DNA of 8,165 bases from an uncultured Lachnospiraceae bacterium (GTDB lineage: Bacteria; Bacillota; Clostridia; Lachnospirales; Anaerotignaceae). A program made the position numbers and the translations under genes. Below the pieces are notes generated by a model. The model was not told the origin of the DNA, did no database searches, and worked only from the letters and a program-made list of their open reading frames with translations. Each line of letters opens with the position of its first letter. Position 1 is the first letter of the stretch. The DNA is taken from contig CALWSX010000191.1 in the NCBI GenBank assembly GCA_944384285.1, forward strand, positions 1-8,165. The letters are read 5' to 3'. Positions 1 through 5,854 of this stretch are shown here, one piece after another.

Positions 1-36
1 AATTTTTTATAAAATAAAAAGTTGGAGATTTAAAAT

Positions 37-498
37 ATGAAAGAAAAAACAACAGGAACTTTAACAGATGTATTGTGCAATACGTCATCTGATAAAATAA
101 ATGAATTTTTTAATGAAAATAAAGATAGTATTATATCAAATGATAAGCCCTTTGCAGAATATATGCGACGAATGTTTAAGGAAAAAGGAATAAAACAGCA
201 AGATGTATTTTTATATGCGGATATTTCTGAAAGATATGGATATAAACTTATTTCAGAAGAAAAAAGAACAAGACAAAGAGATATTATATTAAGGATTTGT
301 ATAGCAGCTAAATTTTCGCTTAACGAAACCCAAAAAGCACTTAAAATTTATGGAATGTCTCCTTTATACCCACGTTTACGTAGAGATGCGGTAATAATTG
401 TTGCGATAAATACAGAAAAATATGATATTTCAGAAATAGATGAAATGTTAAAAAAATATAATATGGAACCAATGTATGCTTGTAAAGGTATTGAATAA
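37..498 (+). CDS. Helix-turn-helix-like DNA-binding protein
   Basis: A 153-residue soluble protein whose exact role is unknown. Residues about 38-106 look like a divergent XRE/Cro-type all-helical domain: a helix around FAEYMRRMFKEKGI, a turn-helix around KQQDVFLYADIS, a short motif ERYGYKLISEEKRTRQRD, and a following helix with LNETQKALKIYG. The end, around LYPRLRRDAVIIVAIN, resembles a family common in Clostridia in which the HTH region is followed by a 'YPRNRRDAIIIFAL'-like segment; that match is from memory. There are no membrane segments and no signal peptide. The start is supported by GGAG at 24-27, nine bases upstream. A hairpin terminator follows directly, so it is probably the last or only gene of its transcript; the upstream side is cut off by the window. 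It could be a transcription regulator, but no target is visible. Confidence 0.72.
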   Translation: MKEKTTGTLTDVLCNTSSDKINEFFNENKDSIISNDKPFAEYMRRMFKEKGIKQQDVFLYADISERYGYKLISEEKRTRQRDIILRICIAAKFSLNETQKALKIYGMSPLYPRLRRDAVIIVAINTEKYDISEIDEMLKKYNMEPMYACKGIE

Positions 499-502
499 CT
501 AA

Positions 503-534
503 ATTCCCACTATCACGGTGGGAATATTTTTTTT
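503..534 (+). terminator. Rho-independent terminator after the HTH gene
   Basis: Arms ATTCCCAC (503-510) and GTGGGAAT (518-525) pair over 8 bp, with a 7-nt loop that can close further by a T-G wobble. Eight T residues follow at 527-534. It lies just after the stop of the HTH gene and separates it from the SPFH cluster. Confidence 0.9.
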
Positions 535-597
535 GTTTATATGTTAATATAAATAAAAGTTATCTACATGATATAAAAAATTTTACGGGGGTAAAAA

Positions 598-1566
598 ATG
601 GGGTTTGGAGATTTTTTTTTCAGCCAATTTATAGATGTAATAGAATTTGTTGATACAGATAACAATTTACTTGTATATAAATATAATCGACATAATGATG
701 AAATTAAACAAAATGCGTCTTTGATTGTCAGAGAAGGACAAGTGGCAGTTTTTATACACAAAGGCAGACTAGCTGATATATTTTCACCTGGATCATACAC
801 CTTAGATACAGGGAACCTTCCGTTTTTATCAAGTCTTGGAGCTTTACCTAATCTTTTTAATTCTCCTATAAAATCAGATTTGTATTTTATAAATACAACA
901 CAGTTCATTGGTAACAAATGGGGTACAAAAAACCCAATTTTAATGAGGGATAAAGATTTTGGTATTGTTCGTGTAACATCTTTTGGTACATATTCATTTA
1001 GGGTAGATAAGCCAGATGTATTTATGAGAGAAGTTTTTGGGGCAAGAAAAATTGACATGACTTATGATATTCTAATGTTTTTAAATTCATTTGTAAGTGA
1101 GTCAATAAGTTCCGTAATTGCAACAACTGATATACCTTTAATAGATTTGGCGGCTGATTATACTTCTATGTCATACATAGTAAAAGAAAAAATAAATGAA
1201 AAAGCTAAAGTTTTAGGGATAAAAATAGAAGAAGTTGTTATTGAAAATATAAGTGTTCCGGAAGAAGTTGAAAAACTTGTTGATGAGCAATCAGGTATTG
1301 GTCTTGCATCAAAAAATATGAACTCTTTTATGCAGTATCAGACAGCAAGAGCTATGAGAGATGCATCAAAACAGGAAGGCGGTTTAGCAGGACTTGGAGC
1401 GGGGTTTGCTTTTGGAAATAAAATTGCTGAAACCGTAAATAGTGAAGTTAAGTTACCAAAAGAAAACGATATTCAAAAACTTAGGGAATATAAAAAACTT
1501 TTAGAAGAAGAGGTTATATCACAAGAAGAATTTAATGTATTAAAAAAACAAATTCTTAATTTATAA
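598..1566 (+). CDS. SPFH-domain protein, YdjI-like, with C-terminal SHOCT segment
   Basis: A 322-residue protein. Residues about 24-235 form an SPFH/band-7-like domain of the YdjI ('virion core protein') type; recognisable stretches are IVREGQVAVFIHKGRLADIFSPGSYTLDT, the FINTTQFIGNKWGTKNPI strand, FGIVRVTSFGTYSFRV, and the helix/strand pair KAKVLGIKIEEVVIENISVPEEV. A glycine-rich spacer lies at 261-273. Residues 291-322 read like a SHOCT segment (KLREYKKLLEEEVISQEEFNVLKKQIL). There is no signal peptide or obvious transmembrane helix; the aromatic N-terminus (GFGDFFFSQFIDVIEF) may touch the membrane. In Bacillus subtilis the related YdjI works with YdjG/YdjH and PspA at the membrane; that is family knowledge, and no pspA is seen here. 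GGGGG at 587-591 supports the start. It heads a cluster, with the zinc-ribbon gene 15 bases downstream. Many relatives end in zinc ribbons, whereas here the ribbons are in the next gene. Confidence 0.85.
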   Translation: MGFGDFFFSQFIDVIEFVDTDNNLLVYKYNRHNDEIKQNASLIVREGQVAVFIHKGRLADIFSPGSYTLDTGNLPFLSSLGALPNLFNSPIKSDLYFINTTQFIGNKWGTKNPILMRDKDFGIVRVTSFGTYSFRVDKPDVFMREVFGARKIDMTYDILMFLNSFVSESISSVIATTDIPLIDLAADYTSMSYIVKEKINEKAKVLGIKIEEVVIENISVPEEVEKLVDEQSGIGLASKNMNSFMQYQTARAMRDASKQEGGLAGLGAGFAFGNKIAETVNSEVKLPKENDIQKLREYKKLLEEEVISQEEFNVLKKQILNL

Positions 1567-1581
1567 ACAGGAGGTTTTGTC

Positions 1582-1896
1582 ATGAGGTGTGAAACTTGTG
1601 GGGCACCTGTAGAAGATGGAAAATGTATTTATTGTGGTAAATTTTATAATGAAGTTTCAAAAAATTTAGAAATTAATGGAACAATAGAAAGAAAAAAGAA
1701 AGTTGAAATTTTAGGGGGCGATCCTGAAGTCGGAGAAAATGATTATTATTTGTGTAAATCTTGTAATGCACTTGTTCCTACATATATGTCAAAATGCCCT
1801 AAATGTGGGGGAAAACTTCAAAGACCTGTTATTTTTGAAGGACGTTTTTGGATAGGGATTGTTATTGCTTTTATAATTTTTAAATTGATATTTTAA
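1582..1896 (+). CDS. Double zinc-ribbon protein with C-terminal membrane anchor
   Basis: A 104-residue protein with two four-cysteine zinc-ribbon knuckle sets: C3/C6 with C15/C18, and C58/C61 with C72/C75. A charged linker (residues 24-54) lies between them. The C-terminus from about F89 to F104 is one hydrophobic stretch (WIGIVIAFIIFKLIF), long enough for a tail anchor, so the ribbons would face the cytoplasm. A perfect AGGAGG at 1569-1574 sits seven bases before the ATG. It lies 15 bases after the SPFH gene and its stop abuts the next reading frame, which argues for cotranscription. The arrangement recalls YdjG, the membrane-bound zinc-ribbon partner of YdjI in Bacillus, but similarity beyond the architecture is not established. 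The first ribbon is nearly identical to the third ribbon of the protein encoded at 3334-3819. Confidence 0.82.
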   Translation: MRCETCGAPVEDGKCIYCGKFYNEVSKNLEINGTIERKKKVEILGGDPEVGENDYYLCKSCNALVPTYMSKCPKCGGKLQRPVIFEGRFWIGIVIAFIIFKLIF

Positions 1897-1911
1897 ATGG
1901 GGGTACTTAAA

Positions 1912-2793
1912 ATGAAAAAAATTTTTGCCTTGTTAGTTTCATCGCTTATGATGGTATCTCTTGTGGCATGTGCCGGAGGAGAGGAAAAAGAAAATGGAAA
2001 CAATAATGCAAATGTATCTGAAACAAAAGAAAATGAAATAACATTTCAAGGTTTTACTGCAGTTGATACGCCAGAATGTACTGTGAAAATTACTGAGATT
2101 GATCCTGATGACACTTGGGGATATACAATTAAAACTGAATTAGAAAATAAATCTCAAAATACAACTTATATGTTTTCAGTTGAAAGTGCAGCTGTAAATG
2201 GTGTAGAGTGTGAAACATTATTTGCAAAAGAAGTTGCTCCAGGGAAAAAGGCAAATGATGGCATAAGTCTTGGAACAAGTATTATAGAAAAGAATGGCAT
2301 AACAGAATTTACAGATATAGAGATTACTATGAGAATATACGATAGCAGTAATATATTTGCAGAAGACAAATTGGTTGAAACATTCCATATTTATCCATAT
2401 GGTGAAGAAAAAGCAACTAAGTTTGTGAGAGAATCTCAGGAAACAGATAAAGTAATAGTTGATAATGAATATGTTACCGTTATTGTAACAGGTTATGATA
2501 AAGATAATATATGGGGTTACACAGCAAATCTTTATTTAATAAACAAGACAGACACAGAAATAATGTTAAGTGTGGACGAAGCGTCTGTAAATGGATATAT
2601 GGCAGATCCGTTTTATGCAAAAAGTGTAAAAGCAGGTAAAAGCGCATTTTCATCAATATCTTGGTCAGACACGGTTTTAGAGGAAAATGGTATAACTGAA
2701 GTACAAGAAATTGAATTTTTATTAAAAGTTTATGACTCAAACGATTGGTCAAAACCTGAATATTTTAAACAAACAGTAACATTAAATCCATAA
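1912..2793 (+). CDS. Lipoprotein with two tandem copies of one domain
   Basis: A 293-residue predicted lipoprotein of unknown function. The frame is open from an ATG at 1897, but the G-run at 1899-1903 is the obvious ribosome binding site for the ATG at 1912, which directly begins a textbook signal peptide (MKKIFALLV...), so 1912 is chosen. The lipobox is LVAC with the lipidated cysteine at residue 20, followed by a low-complexity E/N linker to about 42. Two homologous domains follow, about 51-162 and 181-293. Shared landmarks are DxDxxWGYT near the start of each, then the series S(A/E)xxxVNG, FAKEVAPGKKA or YAKSVKAGKSA, (I/L)EENG/EKNGITE, and (I/V)YDSxx. The beta-strand-rich pattern suggests an immunoglobulin-like fold on the outer face of the membrane. 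It follows the zinc-ribbon gene with almost no gap and precedes a small membrane protein by 28 bases, so it is likely part of the same operon. Confidence 0.83.
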   Translation: MKKIFALLVSSLMMVSLVACAGGEEKENGNNNANVSETKENEITFQGFTAVDTPECTVKITEIDPDDTWGYTIKTELENKSQNTTYMFSVESAAVNGVECETLFAKEVAPGKKANDGISLGTSIIEKNGITEFTDIEITMRIYDSSNIFAEDKLVETFHIYPYGEEKATKFVRESQETDKVIVDNEYVTVIVTGYDKDNIWGYTANLYLINKTDTEIMLSVDEASVNGYMADPFYAKSVKAGKSAFSSISWSDTVLEENGITEVQEIEFLLKVYDSNDWSKPEYFKQTVTLNP

Positions 2794-2821
2794 TTTAAAT
2801 GAAATAAAAAGGGGAATAGAG

Positions 2822-3193
2822 ATGAAAAGAAGTAAATTATTATTAATTGCAGGAATTCTTGGTTTAATATATTTTATTTATATTATTTCATATTTTTGGG
2901 GAATTACAACATCAACACAAGGTACAGAAGCTATTAGTGCTGGGCTTGCATCAGCTATTGTTGCACCGCATATTGTTTGTGTAGGAATTGCAGTGATATT
3001 TAACTGGGTTGGTTTTGGAATAAAAGCAAGATGGGCAGCGTTAACAGCAGGCATTTTATATGCTGTATCTATTGTATTATTTTTTATGTATGCAATGTTT
3101 GTAATAATTCAAATGATACTTTGTTTTATTGCGTTTGCAAAAATGAAGAAAAAACCTGTAGTAGAAGTAATTGAGGAAGTAAAATCAGAATAA
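2822..3193 (+). CDS. Small polytopic membrane protein
   Basis: A 123-residue protein of unknown function with about four hydrophobic segments: 6-26 (LLLIAGILGLIYFIYIISYFW), 40-63, 72-90 and 91-107, then a charged tail (KMKKKPVVEVIEEVKSE) probably in the cytoplasm. Features such as TEAISAGLASAIVAPHIVCVGIAVIFNWVGF resemble a small membrane-protein family I recall from Firmicutes that has no assigned activity. No catalytic or transport motif is visible. AAGGGG just upstream of 2815 provides the ribosome binding site. It is the last gene of the tight cluster starting with the SPFH gene; no convincing terminator follows, only an AT-only stretch at 3194-3210. Confidence 0.75.
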   Translation: MKRSKLLLIAGILGLIYFIYIISYFWGITTSTQGTEAISAGLASAIVAPHIVCVGIAVIFNWVGFGIKARWAALTAGILYAVSIVLFFMYAMFVIIQMILCFIAFAKMKKKPVVEVIEEVKSE

Positions 3194-3208
3194 ATTTAAA
3201 AAATTTTT

Positions 3209-3239
3209 TTGACAGTTTGGGTTAAAGAATTCTTATTAT
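3209..3239 (+). promoter_or_regulatory. Possible sigma-A-type promoter ahead of the triple zinc-ribbon gene
   Basis: TTGACA at 3209-3214 matches the -35 consensus exactly. The best -10 candidate is TATTAT at 3234-3239, at a 19-base spacing that is longer than ideal; other AT-rich hexamers nearby fit less well. If it is used, the transcript would start inside the inverted repeat at 3214-3311. Confidence 0.35.
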
Positions 3240-3311
3240 TATTAAAAAGCTTTTGGGGTAGGTAATGTTTGTGAGTTATGCTTTTTATTATAAGATTCTT
3301 TAACCTAAATT
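3214..3311. repeat. Imperfect inverted repeat, about 100 nt, in the leader of the zinc-ribbon gene
   Basis: The outer arms AGTTTGGGTTAAAGAAT (3214-3230) and ATTCTTTAACCTAAATT (3295-3311) pair with two G-T wobbles. The pairing continues inward after one bulge (CTTAT 3232-3236 with ATAAG 3290-3294). After an asymmetric internal loop it closes with TAAAAAGC (3243-3250) against GCTTTTTA (3280-3287). The apical loop (3251-3279) is G/T-rich and unpaired. Together this is about 30 paired positions, ending 10 bases before the GGAG of the downstream gene. It does not match a riboswitch that I recognise. It could be a structured leader, a weak terminator or attenuator, or a small non-autonomous mobile element remnant. 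Confidence 0.7.
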
Positions 3312-3333
3312 TTTATTAAAGGAGATTATTGTT

Positions 3334-3819
3334 GTGAAGTGTAATATTTGTGGTGGTTTTATAGAAAACGGAAGATGTATATATTGCGGAAAATTTTTTG
3401 AAGAAGAAAAAAATTATATATCTGATTATTATTTAAAAAGTAATAAAAAAAGTAAAAATTTAAAATCAGATACTCAAATATTACTTTTAAAAGAGTACAT
3501 CTGTGATGTTTGCGGTGCGACTGTAAAATACGGAAAATGTACATACTGTGGAAAAATATTTAAAGAAAAAAATTTTTTTGGAGAAGATGATGAAAAAAAT
3601 TATTTATTAGATTATTATTTAAAGAATGGTAAGAAAAATAAAGATTTAAAATCAGATATTTGTAATAGTTCTTTAAAAGATAAAAGATGTGATGTATGTG
3701 GAGCACTTGTAAAAGATGGAAAGTGTATATATTGTGGAAAAGTTTTTGTAGAAGAAAAAGAACTAAAAGAAAAGAGTAATGATATTTTAAATTATTATTT
3801 AGGTTATTATAATAAGTAA
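3334..3819 (+). CDS. Triple zinc-ribbon repeat protein
   Basis: A 161-residue soluble protein composed of three repeated units. Each has a four-cysteine ribbon, CxxC-GxxxxxGxC-xYCGKxF: C3/C6/C15/C18, C57/C60/C69/C72 and C119/C122/C131/C134. An acidic/basic linker containing DYYLK follows each of the first two ribbons (residues 31-46 and 93-108, ending LKSD), and a degenerate NYYLGYYNK ends the protein. There is no signal peptide or membrane segment, so a cytosolic scaffold or nucleic-acid/protein-binding role is possible, but the function is unknown. The start is a GTG, chosen because GGAG at 3321-3324 is nine bases upstream and the first cysteine pair follows immediately. Unit 3 is closely related to the first ribbon of the membrane-anchored protein at 1582-1896, which suggests a local paralog. 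An odd extra cysteine, C110, sits between units 2 and 3. Confidence 0.8.
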   Translation: MKCNICGGFIENGRCIYCGKFFEEEKNYISDYYLKSNKKSKNLKSDTQILLLKEYICDVCGATVKYGKCTYCGKIFKEKNFFGEDDEKNYLLDYYLKNGKKNKDLKSDICNSSLKDKRCDVCGALVKDGKCIYCGKVFVEEKELKEKSNDILNYYLGYYNK

Positions 3820-3875
3820 TTTTAAATAAAGCTATAAAAATATAAAAATTTTAAACAAATTGGAATTAAGTTCTA

Positions 3876-3904
3876 ACATATATTTTCTTTTAAGTGCAAT
3901 ACTA
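3876..3904 (+). promoter_or_regulatory. Sigma-G-like (forespore) promoter of the SASP gene
   Basis: ACATA (3876-3880) matches four of five positions of the sigma-G -35 consensus GHATR. AATACTA (3898-3904) matches six of seven positions of the -10 consensus CATXHTA. The spacer is 17 bases, the usual distance. It lies upstream of a spore-protein gene, exactly where forespore control is expected. It is called by eye against consensus. Confidence 0.6.
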
Positions 3905-3950
3905 TTAATGCAACAAAAAAATGCAAAAAAACATTTAGGAGGAATATATA

Positions 3951-4160
3951 ATGAATAATAATTCATCAAACAAAATTAATGTTAAAGAAGCGAGAGAAGC
4001 TCTCGAAAAATTTAAGTATGAAGTAGCAAACGAAATCGGTGTACCTTTAAAACAGGGTTACAACGGTGACTTAACATCTGCTCAGAATGGTTATGTAGGC
4101 GGATACATGGTTAAAAAAATGATTGAAGCTCAGGAAAGAGAAATGGCAGGCAGAAAATAA
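3951..4160 (+). CDS. Alpha/beta-type small acid-soluble spore protein
   Basis: A 69-residue SASP that coats and protects DNA in the dormant spore and is later degraded for amino acids at germination. The N-terminal conserved region at 17-31 (ALEKFKYEVANEIGV) contains the germination-protease (GPR) recognition stretch YEVANE, with cleavage expected after E24. The C-terminal signature GYVGGYMVKKMIEAQEREMAG (47-67) is the other hallmark of this family. Length is typical (60-75 residues). A perfect AGGAGG at 3937-3942 precedes the ATG by eight bases. It is monocistronic: a sigma-G-like promoter lies upstream and a strong hairpin terminator downstream. I do not assign a specific ssp letter because these paralogs are numerous and hard to tell apart. 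Confidence 0.97.
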   Translation: MNNNSSNKINVKEAREALEKFKYEVANEIGVPLKQGYNGDLTSAQNGYVGGYMVKKMIEAQEREMAGRK

Positions 4161-4162
4161 TT

Positions 4163-4183
4163 ATTAAATTAAAATAATTTAAT
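4163..4183. repeat. Short AT-only inverted repeat
   Basis: ATTAAATT (4163-4170) and AATTTAAT (4176-4183) are perfect inverted copies around a 5-nt loop, just after the SASP stop. As RNA it would be a weak AU-only hairpin ahead of the real terminator. It may have no function in such AT-rich DNA. Confidence 0.4.
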
Positions 4184-4200
4184 TAAAAGTGTTTTGCTGC

Positions 4201-4232
4201 AAAAGACTATCCAAAAAGGATAGTCTTTTTTT
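4201..4232 (+). terminator. Rho-independent terminator of the SASP gene
   Basis: A perfect 12-bp stem: AAAAGACTATCC (4201-4212) with GGATAGTCTTTT (4218-4229) around an AAAAA loop, followed by more T residues to 4232. The flanking A and T runs make it potentially active on both strands. Confidence 0.93.
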
Positions 4233-4271
4233 ATACAAATATATTAAATTTTTATTAATAAATAAAAATAC

Positions 4272-4298
4272 GGAACATTTTCAAATATTTTCCGTCTA
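4272..4298 (+). promoter_or_regulatory. ECF-sigma-type promoter (GGAAC-N16-CGTCTA)
   Basis: GGAAC at 4272-4276 and CGTCTA at 4293-4298 are separated by 16 bases, the classic shape of promoters read by ECF (group 4) sigma factors, whose -35 carries an AAC core and whose -10 often carries CGTC. The spacer is T-rich. TATAAT also occurs at 4297-4302 and 4312-4317 without a good -35, so a housekeeping start cannot be excluded. Transcription would begin about 45 bases before the lipoprotein ATG at 4352. A short CGGAA/TTCCG dyad (4271-4275, 4290-4294) overlaps the element. Confidence 0.6.
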
Positions 4299-4351
4299 TA
4301 ATAATAGTTGGTATAATAATTAATTATAGGGTTTAAAAAAGGAGGGATTTT

Positions 4352-5020
4352 ATGAAGAAGTTCTTAGCTTTAATTTCTGCTTTTGTTTTGATTTTTTCTG
4401 TTTGTGCATGTGGAAAAACTGATACAACAGAACAAGAAAACAAAACTTCTGAAAATACAGAAGAATTTTCAGAAGAAGCTTTTTTGGAAGAGGCTAGACA
4501 AAATGTTGTTGTATTAAATGAATGCGTCCTTGAACTTTTTGGAGCAGAATACAATTTTGAAGAAGATAATTTGGCACTTTATAAAGATGAGGCTTCATAT
4601 GCAAATGGTGAAGGAGAAGTTGCAAAATTAATTTCTTTGGAAGAAGAAAAAAATTATCCGGAATATTTTGTAGATCCAACTTATTGTTCATATTATCCTG
4701 TTTCAAACTTTAAAACAAATGATGAAGTACGTGAATATTTAAGAAATTATTTATCAGATGATGTAATTAATGAATATTTTCATAACGACTTTCTTGAATA
4801 TGAAGGTAATTTATATTTAAGAAGAGGGGCAAGAGGTTATGGTGCCGTGGAATATGACACAGAAAATATAAGATTTGCTGAAGAAAAAGATGGCAAATAC
4901 TACATAGAAATGGATGTAATTTATTTTGGTGAATATGATTATACAGAGCTTTTAGAACTTGAAAGAATAGACGGAAAATTAATAATTACAGATGAAATAC
5001 AAAACGATGAAAATAAATAA
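4352..5020 (+). CDS. Lipoprotein, possibly IseA-like
   Basis: A 222-residue predicted lipoprotein. The signal peptide MKKFLALISAFVLIFSVCAC ends in the lipobox VCAC, with the lipidated cysteine at residue 20. An acidic, threonine/glutamate-rich linker runs to about residue 45. The globular part includes YCSYYPVSNFKTNDEVREYLRNYLSDDVINEYF (about 111-143), LYLRRGARGYG (about 154-164), and a beta-rich end with KYYIEMDVIYF and GKLIITDE. The 'YxxxSxFKTxxEVxxYLxxxxSxxxxxxYF ... LYxRxGxxGxG' layout is reminiscent of the IseA/YoeB D,L-endopeptidase-inhibitor family, which restrains cell-wall hydrolases. I rate that as a hint, not an identification. GGAGGG at 4341-4346 supports the start. It is followed 29 bases later by the SIMPL gene, and the pair lies between an ECF-like promoter and a terminator, suggesting an envelope-stress unit. 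Confidence 0.8.
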   Translation: MKKFLALISAFVLIFSVCACGKTDTTEQENKTSENTEEFSEEAFLEEARQNVVVLNECVLELFGAEYNFEEDNLALYKDEASYANGEGEVAKLISLEEEKNYPEYFVDPTYCSYYPVSNFKTNDEVREYLRNYLSDDVINEYFHNDFLEYEGNLYLRRGARGYGAVEYDTENIRFAEEKDGKYYIEMDVIYFGEYDYTELLELERIDGKLIITDEIQNDENK

Positions 5021-5049
5021 AAAAGTAAAAAAAGGAAGGGGTTTTTATT

Positions 5050-5793
5050 ATGAAAAAAAGTTTAAAAAGGGTTTTAGGAATTTTTGTGGCAGGAGCTTTG
5101 ACATTTTCTGCATTTTCTGTTTCAGCACTTGCAGCAGAAACTGCATCTCGAACAATTACAGTCTCTGGAACAGGAATTGTAAAAGTTGCACCAGATAAAG
5201 CTGATATTAATTTTACAGTTGAAACAACAGAAAAGAAAAGTGATGAGGCTCAGACTAAAAATGCAAAAATTACAGAAGATGTTTATAATGCATTAAAATC
5301 AAAAGGAATACTTGAAAAAGATATAAAAACATCAGGATATTATGTATATCCTGTATATAATTATGACGAAAGCTCAAAACTTGATAAACTTATAGGATAT
5401 ACAGCTACAAACAGATTTACAGTTACAACAAAACAAATTGATAAAGTAGGAGAAATTATTGATACAGCCGTAAAAGCAGGTGCAACAAGTTCTTCAGGAA
5501 TAAGTTTTTATGTAGAAGACCCAAATAAGTTTTATGGTGATGCTCTTAATTCTGCAGTAGTAAATGCATCAAAAAGCGCAAATTCTATAGCAAAAGCTTT
5601 AGGTGTAACTTTAACATCAGTTGTAAATGTTACTGAATCTCCAAACGGAAATTCTTATGAAGTGTTTGCAAATAATAAAATGGCAATGGATACAGTAGCT
5701 GAGGCATCAACTTCTGCTTCACAAAGAAACACAAAAATATCTTATGATGATATAGAAATTGAAGCACGTGTAACAGTTGTTTATGGATTTTAA
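5050..5793 (+). CDS. Secreted SIMPL (DUF541, YggE-like) domain protein
   Basis: A 247-residue exported protein. A signal peptide covers residues 1 to about 28, with a basic start, a hydrophobic core and a signal peptidase I site at ALA|A. There is no lipobox cysteine, so it is released or wall-associated. Nearly all of the rest (about 34-247) is a SIMPL domain: TITVSGTGIVKVAPDKADINFTVETT at the start, GILEKDIKTSGYYVYPVYNY in the middle, GYTATNRFTVTT, the AGATSSSGISF loop, ANSIAKALGVTL, and a final strand ending VTVVYGF. Members such as YggE have been linked to oxidative-stress tolerance and others assemble into ring-like oligomers; which applies here is not visible. The start is backed by AAGGAAGGGG at about 5033-5042. 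It is the second gene of the ECF-type unit and is closed by the terminator at 5802-5827. Confidence 0.93.
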   Translation: MKKSLKRVLGIFVAGALTFSAFSVSALAAETASRTITVSGTGIVKVAPDKADINFTVETTEKKSDEAQTKNAKITEDVYNALKSKGILEKDIKTSGYYVYPVYNYDESSKLDKLIGYTATNRFTVTTKQIDKVGEIIDTAVKAGATSSSGISFYVEDPNKFYGDALNSAVVNASKSANSIAKALGVTLTSVVNVTESPNGNSYEVFANNKMAMDTVAEASTSASQRNTKISYDDIEIEARVTVVYGF

Positions 5794-5801
5794 TTTATTT
5801 T

Positions 5802-5827
5802 AAGGTGCGTATTTACGCACCTTTTTT
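5802..5827 (+). terminator. Rho-independent terminator after the SIMPL gene
   Basis: AAGGTGCGT (5802-5810) pairs perfectly with ACGCACCTT (5815-5823) around the loop ATTT, followed by T residues to 5827. It is GC-rich for this genome and ends the lipoprotein-SIMPL transcript. The next gene starts only about 28 bases later. Confidence 0.92.
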
Positions 5828-5854
5828 ATATAAATATTTTTGGAGGGGATTTTT

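Noticed and set aside
564..1058. Minus-strand open frame of 164 codons
   Set aside because: It lies opposite the SPFH gene, which has a clear domain match and ribosome binding site; the antisense protein shows no recognisable motif and is a shadow.
1897..1911. Upstream ATG as start of the duplicated-domain lipoprotein
   Set aside because: The G-run needed as ribosome binding site lies inside these codons and fits the ATG at 1912, which begins a normal lipoprotein signal peptide.
3194..3210. AT-only stretch as a terminator after the small membrane protein gene
   Set aside because: The A-run and T-run touch without a loop and contain no G-C pair, so a stable hairpin is not expected.
4992..5198. 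Plus-strand open frame overlapping the lipoprotein end and the SIMPL start
   Set aside because: It is an out-of-frame reading of the SIMPL signal-peptide region, rich in K, F, S and C, with no ribosome binding site of its own.
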